A stretch of 64,000 nt of DNA, taken from Pseudomonas putida. Lineage in GTDB: Bacteria > Pseudomonadota > Gammaproteobacteria > Pseudomonadales > Pseudomonadaceae. A model generated the notes under the pieces. It did not search any database, was not told the origin of the DNA, and worked only from the letters and a program-made list of their open reading frames with translations. This document shows, in pieces, positions 62,118-64,000 of the stretch (its first letter is position 1; every line of letters begins with the position of its first letter). Where the stretch lies: NCBI RefSeq assembly GCF_009883635.2, contig NZ_CP026115.2, positions 3,720,001 through 3,784,000 on the forward strand. Reading direction: 5' to 3'. Both the position numbers and the translations under genes were made by a program.

Positions 62118-62972
62118 ATGTCGCTAAATTTCCCGCTGTTGCTAGTCATCGCCGTCTTCGTCTGCGGTCTGCTGGGCTTGATCGATCTGCTGTTCCTGGC
62201 TCCGCGCCGGCGGGCAGCGATCGCCAACTACCAGGGCAGCGTCACCCAGCCAGAAATGGCGGTGGTCGAGCGCCTGAGCAAAGAGCCGCTGCTGGTGGAG
62301 TACGGCAAGTCGTTCTTCCCGGTGCTGTTCATCGTGCTGGTGCTGCGCTCGTTCCTGGTCGAGCCGTTCCAGATCCCTTCGGGGTCGATGAAACCGACCC
62401 TGGAAGTGGGCGATTTCATCCTGGTGAACAAGTTCTCCTACGGCATCCGCCTGCCGGTGATCGACAAGAAGGTCATCGAGGTCGGTGACCCGCAACGCGG
62501 CGATGTGATGGTGTTCCGCTACCCGAGCGACCCGAATGTCAACTACATCAAGCGTGTGGTCGGCCTGCCGGGCGACAAGATCAGCTATACCAGCGACAAG
62601 CGGCTGTTCGTCAACGGCCAGCCCATCGCCGAGCAGCTGGTCGGCGCCGAGCCAGGTACCCTGGGCAGCGCCGAGCTGTACAAGGAAAAACTCGGCGAAG
62701 CCGAGCACCTGATCCGTAAGGAGATGACCCGTTATCGCATGCCACCGGACCAGCAATGGACCGTGCCGGCCGGCCATTACTTCATGATGGGTGACAACCG
62801 CGACAACTCCAACGACAGCCGCTACTGGGATGACCCGAAAATCCCTAAAGAGCTGCACGGCATGGTTCCGGACCGGAACATCGTCGGCAAGGCTTTCGCG
62901 GTGTGGATGAGCTGGCCAGAGCCCAAGCTCAGCCACTTGCCCAACCTTTCGCGGGTCGGCCTGATCCATTGA
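62118..62972 (+). CDS. lepB: LepB, signal peptidase I
   Basis: A 284-residue inner-membrane protease removing signal peptides. Two N-terminal membrane segments (LLVIAVFVCGLLGLIDLLFL and LFIVLVLRSFLVEPFQI); catalytic Ser in IPSGSMKPTLEVGD, catalytic Lys in YIKRVVGLPGDKI, and the GDNRDNSNDSRYWDDP box. Begins 5 bases after lepA. Confidence 0.96.
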   Translation: MSLNFPLLLVIAVFVCGLLGLIDLLFLAPRRRAAIANYQGSVTQPEMAVVERLSKEPLLVEYGKSFFPVLFIVLVLRSFLVEPFQIPSGSMKPTLEVGDFILVNKFSYGIRLPVIDKKVIEVGDPQRGDVMVFRYPSDPNVNYIKRVVGLPGDKISYTSDKRLFVNGQPIAEQLVGAEPGTLGSAELYKEKLGEAEHLIRKEMTRYRMPPDQQWTVPAGHYFMMGDNRDNSNDSRYWDDPKIPKELHGMVPDRNIVGKAFAVWMSWPEPKLSHLPNLSRVGLIH

Positions 62973-62977
62973 TACCC

Positions 62978-63006
62978 TTCGGCGCTGTCCTGCAGACAGC
63001 GCCGAA
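62978..63006 (+). other. perfect 12-bp stem-loop between lepB and rnc
   Basis: TTCGGCGCTGTC / GACAGCGCCGAA with loop CTGCA and no clear U-tract. It lies in the 161-base leader of rnc, upstream of an RNase III gene, so a processing role is possible. Confidence 0.4.
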
Positions 63007-63133
63007 TGCATTTCTGACATAGGCTGTGTTCTCAAGGAGCGAGAGATTCGCCGCTCACCGCGACGGACCACAGCCAAACAGTCTTTCAGGATGTTGATTT
63101 GAACAACGCGTTGAACAACCAACGGGTGGCTGC

Positions 63134-63823
63134 ATGACTGCTTCCCTTGCCCGTCTCGAGCGCAAGCTCGGCTACACCTTCAAGGATCAGGAGCAGATGC
63201 TGCTGGCCTTGACCCACCGCAGCTATGCCGGGCGCAACAACGAGCGCCTGGAGTTCCTCGGTGACGCCATTCTCAACTTCGTCGCCGGCGAGGCGCTGTT
63301 CGAGCGCTTCCCGCAGGCTCGCGAAGGCCAGCTGTCGCGTCTGCGCGCCCGCCTGGTCAAGGGCGAGACCCTGGCGCGCCTGGCCCGTGGTTTCGACCTG
63401 GGCGATTACCTGCGCCTGGGCTCGGGTGAACTCAAGAGCGGGGGCTTCCGCCGTGAGTCGATCCTGGCAGACGCCCTCGAGGCGCTGATCGGCGCCATCT
63501 ACCTGGACGCGGACATGCAGACCGCGCGCGAGCGTGTCCTCGCCTGGCTGACCGACGAGTTCGAAGGCCTGACCCTGGTCGACACCAACAAGGACCCGAA
63601 AACCCGCCTGCAGGAGTTCCTGCAATCGCGCAGCTGTGAGCTGCCGCGTTACGAAGTGGTCGACATCCAGGGCGAACCGCACTGCCGTACCTTCTTCGTC
63701 GAATGCGAAGTGGTGCTGCTGAACAACAAGAGCCGTGGCCAAGGCGTCAGCCGGCGTATCGCCGAGCAGGTCGCCGCTGCTGCTGCATTGATCGCCCTGG
63801 GCGTGGAGAATGGTAATGACTGA
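63134..63823 (+). CDS. rnc: Rnc, ribonuclease III
   Basis: The 229-residue double-strand-specific RNase. Family signature [20 protein letters not shown] with the catalytic acidic residues, the second site in [20 protein letters not shown], and a C-terminal dsRNA-binding domain ([20 protein letters not shown]). It follows a 161-base leader; its stop overlaps the era start by 8 bases. Confidence 0.96.
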
Positions 63824-64000
63824 TAACAATCCGACCCGCTGCGGTTACGTGGCCATCGTCGGCCGCCCGAACGTGGGCAAGTCGACCTTGCTCAACCACA
63901 TCCTCGGCCAGAAGCTGGCGATCACCTCGCGCAAGCCGCAGACCACTCGCCACAACATGCTCGGCATCAAGACCGAGGGTGACGTGCAGGCGATCTACGT
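63816..64000 (+). CDS. era: Era GTPase, N-terminal part (3' end outside window)
   Basis: Only the first 61 codons are present. The P-loop [17 protein letters not shown] and the switch-I region [19 protein letters not shown] identify Era, the GTPase needed for 16S rRNA maturation. It overlaps rnc by 8 bases and continues past the edge. Confidence 0.95.

Overview
The window is a stretch of core chromosome from a Pseudomonas of the P. putida group. The evidence is the high GC content, the gene order (pcaDC, ttgABC/ttgR, oxaloacetate decarboxylase, dctBD, bglX, phaG, rsuA, ung, tctABC-opdH-tctDE, ygfZ/sdhE/nadB, algU-mucAB-mucD, lepA-lepB-rnc-era), near-complete remembered similarity of TtgR and PhaG to their P. 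putida counterparts, and several REP-type inverted repeats built on the Pseudomonas 'GCGGGACAAGCCCGCTCC' or 'GTGGGAGCGG' themes. No prophage, transposase, CRISPR array or rRNA operon was seen. There is one tRNA, tRNA-Gly(CCC).

Layout. 1-3900: end of the protocatechuate/beta-ketoadipate cluster (pcaD partial, pcaC), an Mpo1-like membrane protein, a LysR regulator and an OprD-type porin. 4087-10780: the TtgABC solvent/antibiotic efflux pump with its divergent TetR repressor TtgR and an operator dyad between them. 10867-21300: accessory metabolism and regulators (a DHA2 drug exporter, oxaloacetate decarboxylase, three LysR/AraC regulators beside a beta-lactamase-fold protein, an NAD(P)-binding protein, a ThDP enzyme, an ABM monooxygenase-like protein and a flavin reductase). 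21331-22800: a secreted tandem-repeat peptide and a four-repeat membrane protein. 22814-27475: an MHS-family dicarboxylate/alpha-ketoglutarate transporter with the DctB/DctD two-component system; a sigma-54 promoter and paired upstream sites can be read directly. 27596-31980: beta-glucosidase BglX, a TPM-domain protein and a methyltransferase. 32079-35530 is the most accessory-looking part: a two-gene HicA-like/HTH module with a strongly dyadic operator, a SIR2-like DUF4917 protein, a glycerophosphodiesterase and an orphan Xre antitoxin. 35566-43985: SulP transporter, tRNA-Gly, PhaG, RsuA, a Cys-rich protein with a REP-derived tail, a diguanylate cyclase, a Tyr/Pro-rich lipoprotein, an acyl-CoA hydrolase and Ung. 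44013-51636: tricarboxylate uptake (opdH-tctC-tctB-tctA-abrB, with abrB cut by an amber codon) and its TctDE regulators. 51686-64000: HDOD protein, YgfZ, SdhE, YgfX, NadB, the AlgU envelope-stress operon (without mucC) and the lepA-lepB-rnc-era operon, with era running off the end.

The genes form several regulated transport units: TtgR-controlled efflux; DctBD with sigma-54 controlling C4/C5-dicarboxylate uptake; and TctDE controlling tricarboxylate uptake through a dedicated porin. The best candidates for something undescribed are the HicA-like/HTH pair with its nested-dyad operator at 32079-32913, the AEDGFD-repeat secreted peptide at 21370-21657, and the SIR2-like gene that faces the first module.
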